Part shown: piece after piece, positions 44,813-56,400 of the stretch
How positions within the stretch are numbered: the stretch's first letter is position 1
Layout: each line of letters starts with the position of its first letter
Assembly: GCF_000340215.1 (NCBI RefSeq)
Contig: NW_006921556.1
Span: 156,687 to 220,686, forward strand
DNA from: Pseudocercospora fijiensis CIRAD86
Lineage: Eukaryota > Ascomycota > Dothideomycetes > Mycosphaerellales > Mycosphaerellaceae
DNA: 64,000 nt
Direction of reading: 5' to 3'
Position numbers and translations under genes: made by a program
The notes under the pieces: generated by a model
The model's input: only the letters and a program-made list of their open reading frames with translations
Database searches by the model: none
What the model was told of the DNA's origin: nothing

Positions 44813-45065
44813 TCTTCGCTGCCGTAAGAGCCTCCCGGCACTCTTTATAAAACCTAGGTTTCGATCTTAAGGTTACTCGGAGCAGTAGTGTGCTCTCTGC
44901 GATAGCCTGCGTAATAGCCTCCGCTATCCTAAGGGCTAGATTGTCGAGGCCTTGCTGTATACTTACTCGGGTTGCGTATAGTAGTAGGCGCTCCTTAAGG
45001 CGTTCAAGGTATTTCGCTTCGTTTATCTTGCGGTAATAGTAGTTCTCCTACGGTAGTGCTATCGG
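44813..45065 (-). pseudogene. LINE fragment: region after the endonuclease domain
   Basis: On the minus strand: EAKYLERLKERLLLYATRVS, then GLDNLALRIAEAITQAIAES and LRSKPRFYKECREALTAAKK. This resembles the segment between the AP-endonuclease and reverse transcriptase of Tad-type LINEs, where a helical A..I..AI..S...P stretch precedes a W(W)xxEC motif. The call is from layout alone. The endonuclease itself is not visible upstream. Confidence 0.5.
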
Positions 45066-45415
45066 TACTACGCTCCTAACCTCCGTAGCGATCGGAAGGT
45101 CTAGTAGAGTCGTTTTAACAGCTATAGCTCTCGCACTATATAACCTCTTCCTACTACTATACTGCTATATATACCTAGTATATTAGGGTTCTAATATACC
45201 GGAGACCTTAAAGGAAGAAATAAAAGAAGATAGTTCTATAACATCTACTTTATTTAGGCTTTAGAGTAATCTAAAAATAGATATCGGCAGTAGCCGGCGG
45301 GGCCCTTCCGGGGCGTATAGTTTCTCCCCCCGATCCTTTATAAACCTTACTATCTACTACACTACCACTTTAGGGTCCTATATCCAATAATAAGGGAGCT
45401 CTATTCTATTACACT

Positions 45416-46336
45416 ATGTCCTATAACGCCCTACTAGCGCCGCAGGCCGTACTTTATACCGCTAAGCTTCTCGAGTATATACTCTCCTTCCTACTACCCC
45501 GCGATATTATAAGGAGTTAGCGGGTTAATTATCGGTTCGCTACTACGGTCTAACAATCTGTATACCTCCGTCGAATAGTCAATTTTTTATATTACTAGAA
45601 TAAATCTATATATTAGACCGCTAGGAATAGGGTATAGGAAGAGCATATAAGATCCGAGGAGCACTCGTATAAGTAGGTCGTTAGGGAGCTTAATAGAGCG
45701 ATAGCCTCACCGATCTAGCCGTATAATGTATCGATATCCGGATACAAGGTATCTACCGAAGAGTCGGAAGGATATATATACTACGGAGTTACTATACGCG
45801 GCTTCGTATATACGTATATAAAGCAAGTGCTAAGTTAGTCTAGCGAAATTGTATACATTTAGCCGCACAATTATAGTTTCTATTTGTATACAGATCCTAA
45901 TTGTGTTTACTCGTAGCAACGGGTCTACGTAAGCGGTTAGCCTATACCGTACGTCGGTATCGAGATAACGATCGAGCTCGGCGGTACTTTAGTCCTTTCG
46001 TTATAGACGTACGTCTCTACCTATACGGACAAGGCGACAAGCCTAGGCGAGATAGTCTCGAAAGCTATACGTAGCTCGTCTCCGAGGGAAAGGTATTATT
46101 ATAGAAGCTACCCTAGTATATACGGACTCTACGTCTATTAATATAACCAAGTCGGCTCTAGTTATAAGAAGACGATATACCTTCTATAGGGTTCGGATAT
46201 CCGGGCGCAACTTCGAGCTCTATAACCCTCGATATACTCGGTTATTAAATTGCGCTACGTACGGTTACGCCTATACGGAGTCGTTATACCTCGGTCTAAT
46301 AAGCGGCGATAGGTAAGGAGATTCGGTCCGCGCTAG
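45416..46336 (+). pseudogene. RIP-degraded F-box protein
   Basis: ATG 45416 opens one frame of about 306 codons with no indel. It is broken by about 15 TAG/TAA codons and ends at TAG 46334, itself possibly a RIP product. Residues 15-45 read LYTAKLLEYILSFLLPRDII then RSQRVNYRFATTV. This is the F-box pattern (LLE.IL..LP.RDLL..QRV...F) that binds Skp1 in SCF ubiquitin ligases. The rest is beta-rich, with VYVSGQPIPYVGIEITIELG and YPSIYGLYVYQYNQVGSS, and is probably the substrate-binding part. It is the cleanest example here of a gene killed purely by C-to-T changes. Confidence 0.8.
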
Positions 46337-46339
46337 TAG

Positions 46340-47580
46340 GGTATAGTAAATAGAACTAATATAGGCACTAAGGGGGTTAATATAAAGCTAGCCCTTACTA
46401 GAACTCGGTCACCTCTTTTAGCTAATAGCTAAGAGTTATATTAAAGGGTTAGCACTTCTCGCTCGAGTCTCCTACTGCTACTACTTTAGACTAATAAACC
46501 AATGTGTAACAGGAAGTATAATACATACCGTAGGAAGAGGTCTAGTCCGGGCTATCTAGATGCCTAGGCCCTTAGTGCTTGGTTCTGTAACTAAATGTAG
46601 CAGATAGTTGCTTATAGACGCCCTATATAAGTTCTTGGGCCTAGACGTTCTGCTATATATCGTACGCGTATCAAAATAAATATAGGCGATTAGAGGATAC
46701 TAAGTTATTGTTGAGATCTAGTAGTTTATTACCTCTATAAAGATCTACTCTACGAGCGTAATAGCGCGTTGTAGGGGACTAGTCAGTTAAAGATAATGCT
46801 TTAAGCCACTAACCCTTTAGGAAGTACAACCCGCTAGGAGTCGTACTAGTTGTCCTTGTATTTTATAGTTACCGATATAATCGCTATTAGTTTAGACTAG
46901 ATCGTATTAGTTCGGCATATATTAAGTTGATAGCGGTATTGCAGCCCGTACTTATCAAAGTCGATAGTAGGATTATAGATCGGGATACGTCAATCTACTT
47001 TTAGCCTCCGAATTTAGAGAGGTTAGTTCCCGGGGCTTAGATAGCTTAGCTCTTAACGCTCGATTAGCCTAATAAATGCCTTGCGCGTAGCGAATGCTTA
47101 GAAATTGCCCTAACCTATAGCGTATAATAGAATAGGCGATGTTACTAACGCGTTAACGCTATAGTACGGCAGCGTGCTAGTATTAGGCGTGCAGCCGTAG
47201 AGCTACGGCGGCCACGTTTAGAGCGATGTTTAGGCTTCAGTTAGCTCCTCCGCCTTTAGGTAGCTTCCTAGCGCCTCTTCCGCTACTAAGCTATATTAAG
47301 AAAACCCTAGATTCAAAACTAAACATAGGAAGTTACGACCTTGAAGCAATACAGTCTAAGAACTAGGCAGGCTATATTAAGGCCTTAGATAATACGTATC
47401 GATAGTATAGGCTACGAAGAAGTCGGCGCGATGTAACAAAATTAGCGGGTTACGACCGTAGATACGAATTATATATACGAGCTACGGTAATTGGATCCGA
47501 AGGGTATAGGCTAGCATTAGTGTGACTCCTCTAGCGCTTATACCTGCCGGTGCGATCCCTGTTACGCTGCGGGTCCTCCC
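46340..47580. other. Unresolved stretch after the F-box relic
   Basis: A minus-strand frame gives short coherent pieces around 46800-47150 (IRYRLGQFLSIRYAQGIYQ, RALRAKLSKPRELTSLNSEA), but I cannot define a gene. A possible TATA run lies at 46640-46660. No repeats recognised. Confidence 0.25.
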
Positions 47581-47584
47581 GTAG

Positions 47585-47609
47585 TTTCGCTAGGACCGGC
47601 CTACGGAAA
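47585..47609 (-). repeat. P palindrome, copy 10, inverted orientation
   Basis: TTTCGCTAGGAC and GGCCTACGGAAA. The companion hairpin (GCGGGT-CC-TCCCGT) lies on the left side, so this copy is on the minus strand relative to the others. Confidence 0.8.
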
Positions 47610-47936
47610 TCCCGGTATATTTGTTAACAAACCTTATATAGCTACGTACACCGACGTTACTACGCTAACACTCTCGAGGATTCTGTATAGAAGAGTCTTA
47701 CGCGCAACTACTAACGCCTAACATCGTCGTCGCTCTCACTTTCGACATTAACTTAGGCAAACTACTAACGGCTCCTTATAGGATTAGAATCCTAGAGTAG
47801 GTATCTTCGGCCCTAATATAAAGTCTTCGTCTAATTAGCTACTAACTCGAACGTGCAGGATCTTAAGCACTAGTAGGACACAGCTAAGGAACCTTCGTAG
47901 CGTTATAGGACGACGAGAGATCTATCGAATACCGTA

Positions 47937-47980
47937 GGTATATTAATTACCGATCGCGAGCGGGACGCGATTAATACATC
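47937..47980. repeat. H inverted repeat, copy g (extended form)
   Basis: GGTATATTAATTACCGATCG on the left, loop AGCGGGA, CGCGATTAATACATC on the right (one arm end mutated). It is 328 bp to the right of P copy 10 and in the same strand sense as copies d and e. Confidence 0.8.
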
Positions 47981-47997
47981 TATATTAGCTCCTTTAC

Positions 47998-49345
47998 GCA
48001 AGACTGCCGCCTAAGATAGCCGCTAAAGATGCGCTCTCGAGATATATCTCGGAATACGCCGATTATATCGATAAGCTCGTTACTCGGAGAAACTCTAAAA
48101 TCGACTAGAGTACTTACGTAATCATTCCCGGCGGTAGCCTAGTAGACACGAAGGAGACATTTAGAGATGCACTAGCTACGGAGCGGCTTCTAGTGCCGAG
48201 GTAGAGGGACAACAATTGTACTCTATCTACTATAGTTAACTACGCGAAATAGTTATCGCTAGGGCGTCGCCGTAAGGACGCTACAGGCGGCAGCAACCTA
48301 TACGCGTCTAATAACGCCTCGAACCTTGTAAACTACCTTATTAGGATAGTGTTTAGGTAGCAGGAGGCGCTCGATATCGCTATAGCCGACGCTTACCGTA
48401 CCGTACGTAAGGTAATCGGGGAGCCTAGACTTCCTAAGTTTTGCGACATCTAGGACGTCGCCCTCTCCGCAGTTCCGATAGCGCGTACGATTTATACTCC
48501 CGTTATATACTGTCCTAACGAGGGGTGCGAGACTGTTACGGTTTTATTGTAGAGTCCTCGCCTCGCAGTTAGCATTAATAGTAGCGGCACTGAATTTGTA
48601 GCGGATATAGATAGCTACGACGTCTAGACGGTAGAGGGTGTCTTTAATACCGTCTTCCGCTCGAAAGAGACCGATTAGAAATACAAGAAGTGCGACGATA
48701 CGCTCCGTACCGTACGTGTCGTACTCGGTAACCCTGTTAGCTATTTTCTCGCGTTCGGAGCCTTACGAGATCTACTACCGGCCGGCATACACATACAAGC
48801 TATCCTTTCCGACCCGTACAAACTCCTTTAGTAGTACAGTAGGAGCATCTCTCTAGAGATTTTAAGGGCTACTATGTCGGCTCTTATAGTGTATCTCTCT
48901 AACTACTTCGTTACTATTCTAGTATAGCGGCTTTAAAACGGGACGGTTTAATACTATCTAAAAGACGGCAACTCTACCGCATCCCGAAAGGTTGTTAAAT
49001 AGGAAAAGATTACTTCTATGCTAGGCAAGCTTGTAGGGGTTATACTAGAGTTTGCAGTCTTCGAGGACGCATAGGCGGAGCGTCGTATAGGCGACTTTAC
49101 TAGAGTAGCGAGGTAGCGGGCGAATGATTTAAGTTACTGCCCGATACGAAGCAGTCTAGGCAGCCGGGAGAAGGATGTTTCAACTTGCTATACTCTAACG
49201 TCGCCGTTTAAGTATTAGTATATAGCCGACGGGGCGAAGGGCTCTCTAGGGTAGAGATTCTATAACTTTGGATTAAATCCGTTATAACTTAGTTTACTAG
49301 TTCCTATTAAGCTGCTTTACGATTTTCGCACTACCTGCTTCTAGC
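47998..49345 (+). pseudogene. RIP-degraded unknown protein, about 445 codons
   Basis: One frame without indels from about 47998 to TAG 49343. It includes DALSRYISEYADYIDKLVTR, TYVIIPGGSLVDTKETFRDA, ASNLVNYLIRIVFRQQEALD, AIADAYRTVRKVIGEPRLPK, VIYCPNEGCETVTVLLQSPR and RTVRVVLGNPVSYFLAFGAL. Then come SALIVYLSNYFVTILVQRL and ITSMLGKLVGVILEFAVFED. The protein looks globular with a hydrophobic helix near residue 300. The family is unknown. Interruptions are almost entirely TAG/TAA. Confidence 0.6.
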
Positions 49346-49449
49346 ATTCCCCTTTACCGTCTTTATTTTAGTTTGCTCCTCCCTCGCCTCTCTATACTAA
49401 CCTTCTTCCCGAATTTCTTTAATTATCTTTTGCTATATAACTCTATAGC

Positions 49450-52130
49450 ATCTAGACACACTTCCTGGTTTACTCTATGCGTTACGATACCTAACTCTAC
49501 TTGTATTCGCCGTACTCGCCGACTATATTAGGAGCTAACATCCCTAGTGCCTTATTCTGTTCGCGATCTACCCTCCCCGACGTAAAGTCCTCGCGGTATT
49601 ATTCCCTTCTATAGATTCATTTCCTACGACTCTATTTAGGCCTATATGTAGATAAGCGATGTATAGTGTTGGCCTATTATAATGTTATATACAACTCTAA
49701 CGAAGGTCGTATAGCTAGGAGACGATAACAATATACCTATATAGCTAATATAGCACTGTTATATTAAAGGTACTAGTATCTCTTCCTAGAGGCTCCTATT
49801 TTGGAATGGAAGTAGAAGACTAGACGGGGCAGCGATAATAATCACGAGGCTAGGTGCCTTATACGGCAGCAGATAACGTAAGCTACGCGTATGCTAGGGA
49901 ATTTCCGCTTCCTCCGCCTATCCGGCTCCTACGAGCCGGCTTAAACGAGAAACTAAACAAATTGACCTCGCCGAATTATCTAGTACTACTATCGTCCGCG
50001 CCTCTAGCAAAGGTTAACTACCTCCTCTAGTATAGACTAAGCCGCGTACATTCGCGATCTAAATAGAAACAGAATAGAGCACCTATAGACAAATTTATGC
50101 AACTCTTAAGTGCTCTACCCGCTGTCTTATATAGTTGACTAACTACTAGCTCTATAGTACTTATGCCCTTACTATATTCGGTCTTATAACGCCCGGCCGT
50201 CTCGTCGACGTTTTACTACAACCGTATCCGGAGGGGTTTCTCTTTACGATTAAACCTCGTCCCTCCTACAATTACGTCGTAGTTTCCTACTCCCCGACTA
50301 GTAACTACCGGAAGGCATAGTAGCAGCGGTATATTACCGGCAGAATAGATCTACCTCCTATCAACTTTTAGGAGTAATAGGTTATAGACAGGAAAGCGCA
50401 GTATTTAAGGTGCCCTACTAGACTAGAAGGAATAATAACGAGGCGCATAGATCGGCTCCGCTAGGTAGATGCGACTACAACAGCGAAGCTATGTCTATAT
50501 CCGTAGCTTACTAATTAGTTACAAGTACGGAAGAGTAGCTTGCTAGTATAGATCACTACTACGAGCCTAGTATCTAAGCTACGATTAACTATATAGGGGG
50601 CTTTTAAGGAGAGACATTCTCACTTAGTAAGTTACGTGCTTAGTCGGAAAAGTTTATAAGGCGGCTACAGAGTGACTCTAGCTTCCTTAATAGGGAGGAA
50701 TAGACTAGTATTGCTAGGAAGAAATTGGTAGCTTCTAAGTGCAACGGTACTTAATGTAGTAAGGATATTGTATATAATCTCGCGCTTTATTACCCCTCTA
50801 TCGCTCTATCGCCCTTCGTTGCCTAGTTAACGGGGCGCGTAGATGCAATTACGGCTATAACGTAGTATTAGGCAGTAATATGCCCGTTGTCCTAGCTTTA
50901 CTTCGCTCCGTTTCCTCTCCCTATCCGCGAACCTAATCGACAGATTCCTAGATATAACTAAAGCTAGTAGTATATTCGACCTGCTTACGTCTAGGCTTCG
51001 GCTACCTCTCCCTAACTTACTACTTACTAAGGCCTCCGTCTTCTCGGTACCGGATAGCGCTACGCCTAATAACCTCTTTACGTATACCGCTAGCGAGCGT
51101 AGGGCTAGACGTGCTAATATAGATGCCGCCCGATTCCTTCGATACGGCGACTAAGACGCTATTCTCCTATATATCGCAGGTGCTTGTCCGGATTCCTAAG
51201 ATTAGCGTATAGGCTAGGCCTTCGACTTCAGACCCGCTATAGCTGCTATACCGTGCTTTCGTATAACCTAACGTCTCGAGGCGCAAGGACCTAGTAGGCA
51301 GTACCGAGCGCTTACCCGGGGGCGTACAGAGCTACGAGCCGCGCTCGGAGTATTGCAATTTAGGGAGTAGTATAGAGAGGTATGTGAGTCTCTTATACGG
51401 CCGTCTTTAGAGACCTATCTAACTCCGCTCCCTCGTTTTAAGCACTACATATAGAGAAAAGCTAACACCGGACTAGGGATAGCGAAGCATTATTATTGCG
51501 ACTACTAGCTAGTATGTCTTCTATAGGGCTACAAGTGCTATCGAAGACTAGGGCGCAGAAGATTAGGAATAGGCACAAGATCTAGAAGATTAAGACCTCT
51601 AGAAGGCATTGCTAGACCGTATTAATATTCTAGCCGAAGGAGGTACTAGAGTCGCGTTCTAGAAGGTCAATTCGCCCCGACTCGATATACTTAAGGCCGA
51701 AGCTTCTCGTAAAGCGCTTAATAGTGATTTTAGAGAAGAGTTTGTAGAACACGAAGGCATAAATGTATAGCGCACTAGGCTATAAGAGCTAGGTAGCATA
51801 GGACAGAAATTGGTTTCCGCTACCTTCGACCTTCTTAGACTTAGGCGCAACTTAGCATCGCTAGTGTTCCTAGATGCGCAATATAGGACGCGCCGAATAC
51901 AAGCTACTGTATCCTATACTGTCTCTATCTCTACTATAAATGCAGTATATACGGATATTTCGTACAGTATCCCTAGCCTTGCTCGACACGAATATAGTAT
52001 ATATATGCGCCGCTACGTACGTAAGACGTCCCACTCTATAGCGATTACGCTTATGTCCGCTTCTGTGTCCGGCGCACTAGGAGGCGTAGCCTTTGTCGGT
52101 TTGCTACTGTGCCTTATTCTATCGTAGGTA
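49450..52130 (+). pseudogene. RIP-degraded unknown protein with a C-terminal membrane helix
   Basis: Coherent coding runs through at least three frames. 49600-50965 gives GIVAAVYYRQNRSTSYQLLG, YQTRRNNNEAHRSAPLGRCD and TINYIGGFQGETFSLSKLRA. 50935-51525 gives ANIDAARFLRYGDQDAILLY and LPRFKHYIQRKANTGLGIAK. 51540-52127 gives KALLDRINILAEGGTRVAFQ, LKAEASRKALNSDFREEFVE and FDLLRLRRNLASLVFLDAQY. The end is a Gly/Leu/Val-rich helix (GALGGVAFVGLLLCLILS) before TAG 52128, a likely membrane anchor. The frame changes near 50965 and 51530 may be introns or gene boundaries, so this could be two genes. One TGA near 49965 is not RIP-type. Family unknown. Confidence 0.5.
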
Positions 52131-52139
52131 TATCGGATA

Positions 52140-52905
52140 GCTTCGCCCTCTTCGTAGACAATTGCAGCCCCTATATAATGCTTGTTTCTATAATATGCGA
52201 GTGCTATAGGACGAAACGCTACATCTTTCGCACTGTTATCTCCGAGCTATGTTAGACGTGCTATACCTAGCTGTATTTTAAATCGTCGTCTACGCGAACT
52301 AGCGTATACGATGTCCGCTAGCTAGTACTTTAGAAGCTCGCCGATAACAAAGCGACTACTGCGCGTAAAGCTATCGCATTGATTGTAGGTACTACGCGTT
52401 ATCCGGAAGAATGCGTTGATAATATCTACTAGAGTAGCACTCTAAGTTAGCGGCAGGCCTTCGTTATTAATATATATAACTATATGCTCTCCGAACTTTC
52501 TAGGGTTAGTAATACCGCATTTCTAATAGAGAGTACCGTTAAACAGTGTATATGTAAGTAACGCGCAGCGTTTAGTAGCGCTTTTAAGAAATAGTGAAAT
52601 GCTATTAGGGCCTAGTCCGGGCCTTCCGTAAATGGCCTTAAATTGCGTATCGATATTCTTACGTAAGCGGATAGTCGAGTTCGTCTAACATGTAGTAATG
52701 CCGGTAGCAACAAGGTCGATCACTACTCGAATAAAGTCCCTTTTAGCCGTTTCTAGCACTTTCTCTATATCCTAGCTATCCTGTACCTATAGGTCGCAGG
52801 GTAGGAGCTAGGTATATAATGCCTTTAAGATAAAAAGCGCTATATCCTCCTAGTATGATTGTCTGTCCGCAATCTAGGGGAGGCAGATAAGTTTAGTACT
52901 CTCTT
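52140..52905 (-). pseudogene. RIP-degraded unknown protein (minus strand)
   Basis: Minus-strand frame from about 52905: ALFILKALYTQLLPCDLQVQ, then DIEKVLETAKRDFIRVVIDL, TNSTIRLRKNIDTQFKAIYG, GPNSISLFLKSATKRCALLT, KFGEHIVIYINNEGLPLTQ, TLVDIINAFFRITRSTYNQC and YYRNKHYIGAAIVYEEGEAI. It converges tail-to-tail with the preceding gene, only about 10 bp between stops. Few stops, all TAG/TAA. Family unknown. Confidence 0.5.
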
Positions 52906-53450
52906 ACAATCCTAGGGCGGGTATAATGTCCCTCGAGCTAGGTAGTCGTACGACATCTTAGATTTGAACGCGTTAGGTCGTTAGGGCGAGGTCGATAACG
53001 ATGCGGGAAGAGAGCTATCTCCCGCGACTCGCTATATAGAGGGAAGTGCGACTGACTTTATAGGGTATTCTAGTAGCGGTAGTAGGATACGGGGCTTTCG
53101 GCTGTCTAGTCGTAGGTCGAAATCGTTAGGCCGTTTAGTAGGGTTCGTAAAGAGTAAGCAGGGTACATATAATCTCGTAACTTGAAGATTAGCATATCCT
53201 TATACAAGGCTTAGATAAAGGAGGAGAGACACTAGCTAGAGGATCCCTTGTTTTAGGTAGGAAACTTTGTGCTAGTAGCCGCGCGTCGCTATAGGCAACC
53301 GGGGCAACCGGGGCAACCTCTCCTCTAGACGCGTCTGTCGCGTAGAGGTGCTATAGAGTAACAAATCTCGCGCAGCCCTAATGATTTTATTTTCCTCGCT
53401 TCTCTAGCTACATATTATCTACGGGCGATATGCGAAGGTTCAAGGGGCTT
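52906..53450. other. Intergenic stretch with a short tandem repeat
   Basis: GGCAACCGGGGCAACCGGGGCAACC at 53293-53317 is a 10-bp tandem repeat. No gene seen; it probably holds the upstream region of the minus-strand relic. Confidence 0.35.
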
Positions 53451-56400
53451 TATAATGTACCGCGCTAAGCAGTCTAGGTTAGGAGGTAATATAGATATAT
53501 ACCTTATTCAATATACTATATTTCTGCTCTATAAGGATATTACGTTCGTATATATATATATACTAAACCTCCTATTTCATTTACTAGTAATATTATAAAT
53601 ATACTACCCTTAGGTTAGTACTATTTAATATACAGTATAAAGCAAGAGTAGTATAGTTGTTATACCTAAGAAAGAGGACTATATTACTAATAAAGTCCAT
53701 ACTAGACCGAACCCTAGCTATCCGCCCGAGCCTAAGTAGTATTCCGAGATTACGAAATAGACTATTCTATATACGTATAAAGGCGAGACTTGGGTCTGTT
53801 ATAAGACTACGTCCTAAGCAAAGATTATTAATGCTTCTACTAGCTGAAAAGCTACCCTTTACTAGTAAGACAATATTATACCGAAGCTAGAGGTACAATT
53901 AGTTATGTAGGTAAGTATAAGCGCTTAGCCTACTTAAGTCTAAGTAAGTTACGACATATAGTCTTATTGCTAGGAGGTGCTATATATGCTAGCTTCTAAT
54001 GGTCTCTTAGTTACTAACCGCCTTACTACCGTATATAATGTGATTAAGAGTCCCATCGTCGTATAGCCTATATAATACCGTCTACTAGCGATTACCCCTT
54101 AGCGTGCTGTCTCACTTACTACACTTCTAGCGATTGAGAAGGCTTTTGTGTATATAGAAATACTTAGGCTAGCGGCGGAGCTCTAGCTTGTAAATTAGCT
54201 ACAGTACCGCCAAGACTAGAGACTCAGCTAATATAGACTACGATTAGTTCCTTATCTGCTAGTAGCACTTAGTAACCGCTATGTACAGCCAAGAAAGGTA
54301 TACCGCTAGCTCTACTATAAAGCTTACTGTTGTGGTTAGAATTAATTCAAGTAGGCTAACCCGTAGCAAAGCCTACCTAGTCTCTATAGGACATACTACA
54401 TTAACCCTAACCCTATAGTTTACTACAAATTCTGACCATTATTCTTGGTTAGCCCGTAAAAATACAACACACCCTTATTACTACTACAAGCACCTCAAAT
54501 ACCCGACTTTTATATATGTACTTAGATTCGCTAGGATAAGAATAATAGTCATCGCGACAACCAGTAGCGAGACCAAGACTATATAATAGTTAATAAGTAT
54601 CCTATAAACTTAATAAGTCTAGTAGAGTATGTTAAAACGGCTTATATCTGCCTTATAATTCAAAATTAATAATAAGTAATAGCTACCAACTAGTTATAAG
54701 CACTACAAGTACCGCTGATATACTAGAGAACTAGCTAGTAACTTAGCGTCTATAACAAAAAGACCAGATTTGTCTTAGGTATACTGCTACTAAGTCCGAA
54801 ATAAGTATTTAGAAGCTAACAATAGCTCTATACCTAGTAGTAGTCTATTAGTTTATCTAGCCTCCCTAGAAGAGTATACGCAATATCTACTACTGGTATA
54901 GCGTAAGCGTTAGGTACAACTATTACTAGATATACTATATTTATACATTGCTATATTATCTATATTATCTTAAATACCTAGTACTAGTAGAAGACAAATA
55001 TTATAATAGACGTAGGTAAGTTAGCTTATACTCCTACCGACTAACAAGCTTCGGAACCTACAACGCTATTATACTATACTAATAGGCCTATATAGCGACG
55101 TTTAAATAGTAGTATGAAGCTTTATACTAAATAATTACCGATAAGTATATCTAGATACTAGCAGAATACAATATTAGTGAAATAATCTATAAGACTTTAT
55201 CTATTGCCGACTTAGCTAAAGGGGCAGTAACCTGTCTAAAGCCTAGGTAGCTATTTAAGCAACGACCTAGCTAGCTAGCTACCGATCGATAGATTAGTAG
55301 TTTCTATATAGCTTATAGATAATCTATGTGTGCTAAAATAGTTATTTAAGTATCTTATGCTATCTTGGTTATACTATATTAGTTATACTATAAGTTATGC
55401 TATAATATCAAAAAGAGAGAGATAAGAACTTATAATATCCAAGATATTCGCTATAACTATCGTTACGTAATCTCCGTACGATCGCATATCTAGGCGACTC
55501 TAACTATTCTTTAAGTAGGACTTTAACTAGTATATAAGCGTATATATATAGCCGCGCGTAATATAATCTTAGTAGGTACCGTAATTACGACTTCCGATAT
55601 ATTAGGATATTAGCTATAATCTAGGTTTTTAACGCCTTATTAACTACCGCCTTATCTAGCTATAGCTTTGTAAGACTACTATTATACTAGGCGACCCTAC
55701 TATTTTAGTACTGTCTAAGAATAATTATAATTTATACTACTGCCTAAAGAGATAGAATATAATACTAAAGAAATTAGAAAAAAAGAGAATTATTAAAGAA
55801 ACTCTAATTGTTTAGGGGTTATATAGAGAGCTCCTTAGTTTTAGTAACATCTACTGTCATTTTAGTCTAAGCTACTTATAGTATATAGCGCTGCTTACCA
55901 CACCTGCTAGAACTTTCGGACTATACAGTTTTTATACTATATTAAGAGTTATATATTAGGGGGGTTAAGCACTAATACCTATAGTATAATGTATCTGCCG
56001 TTCTAATATATTCAACTTAAAAAACAATCATACTAGTAGTAAATTATGTTCCCTGTAGGGCTGTCAAGACTAAAAAGCAATAGCGAATATAACCCTAAGA
56101 TGTTGGTAATTATAAGAGTTTAAAAAGATTACTAGTAGGAAAATTATCCTAAAACTGTGCAGGTATATTCTATTTATAACTACTCTTGTAGTGTTGCTAG
56201 AATTGCAATCCGTATAGTTATATATAGTAAGCTACGTAAATAGCTAGATTTATTTTATTAGAGTATACTATATTAGCTAAAGATTAAAGCTATTTTTTAA
56301 TAGTTTTTCGAGTAGAGCTAATTGTAATAGTAAACATTAATCTATTAAGTTGAAAAACCTAGCTACTAGGACTACGAGATATATACTAACGTACCTTATA

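Noticed and set aside
51659..51850. Minus-strand open frame
   Set aside because: Antisense to a coherent plus-strand frame. TAG on one strand reads CTA (Leu) on the other, so antisense frames open up in RIPed genes.
53657..53890. 77-codon open frame rich in Leu, Arg and Ile
   Set aside because: Lies at the edge of the AT-rich block with no promoter, no homology that I can see, and residue content expected of a chance frame.
54401..54415. Telomere-like TTAACCCTAACCCTA (also CCCTAACCCTAA near 42015)
   Set aside because: Only two repeat units each; too short to call an interstitial telomere.
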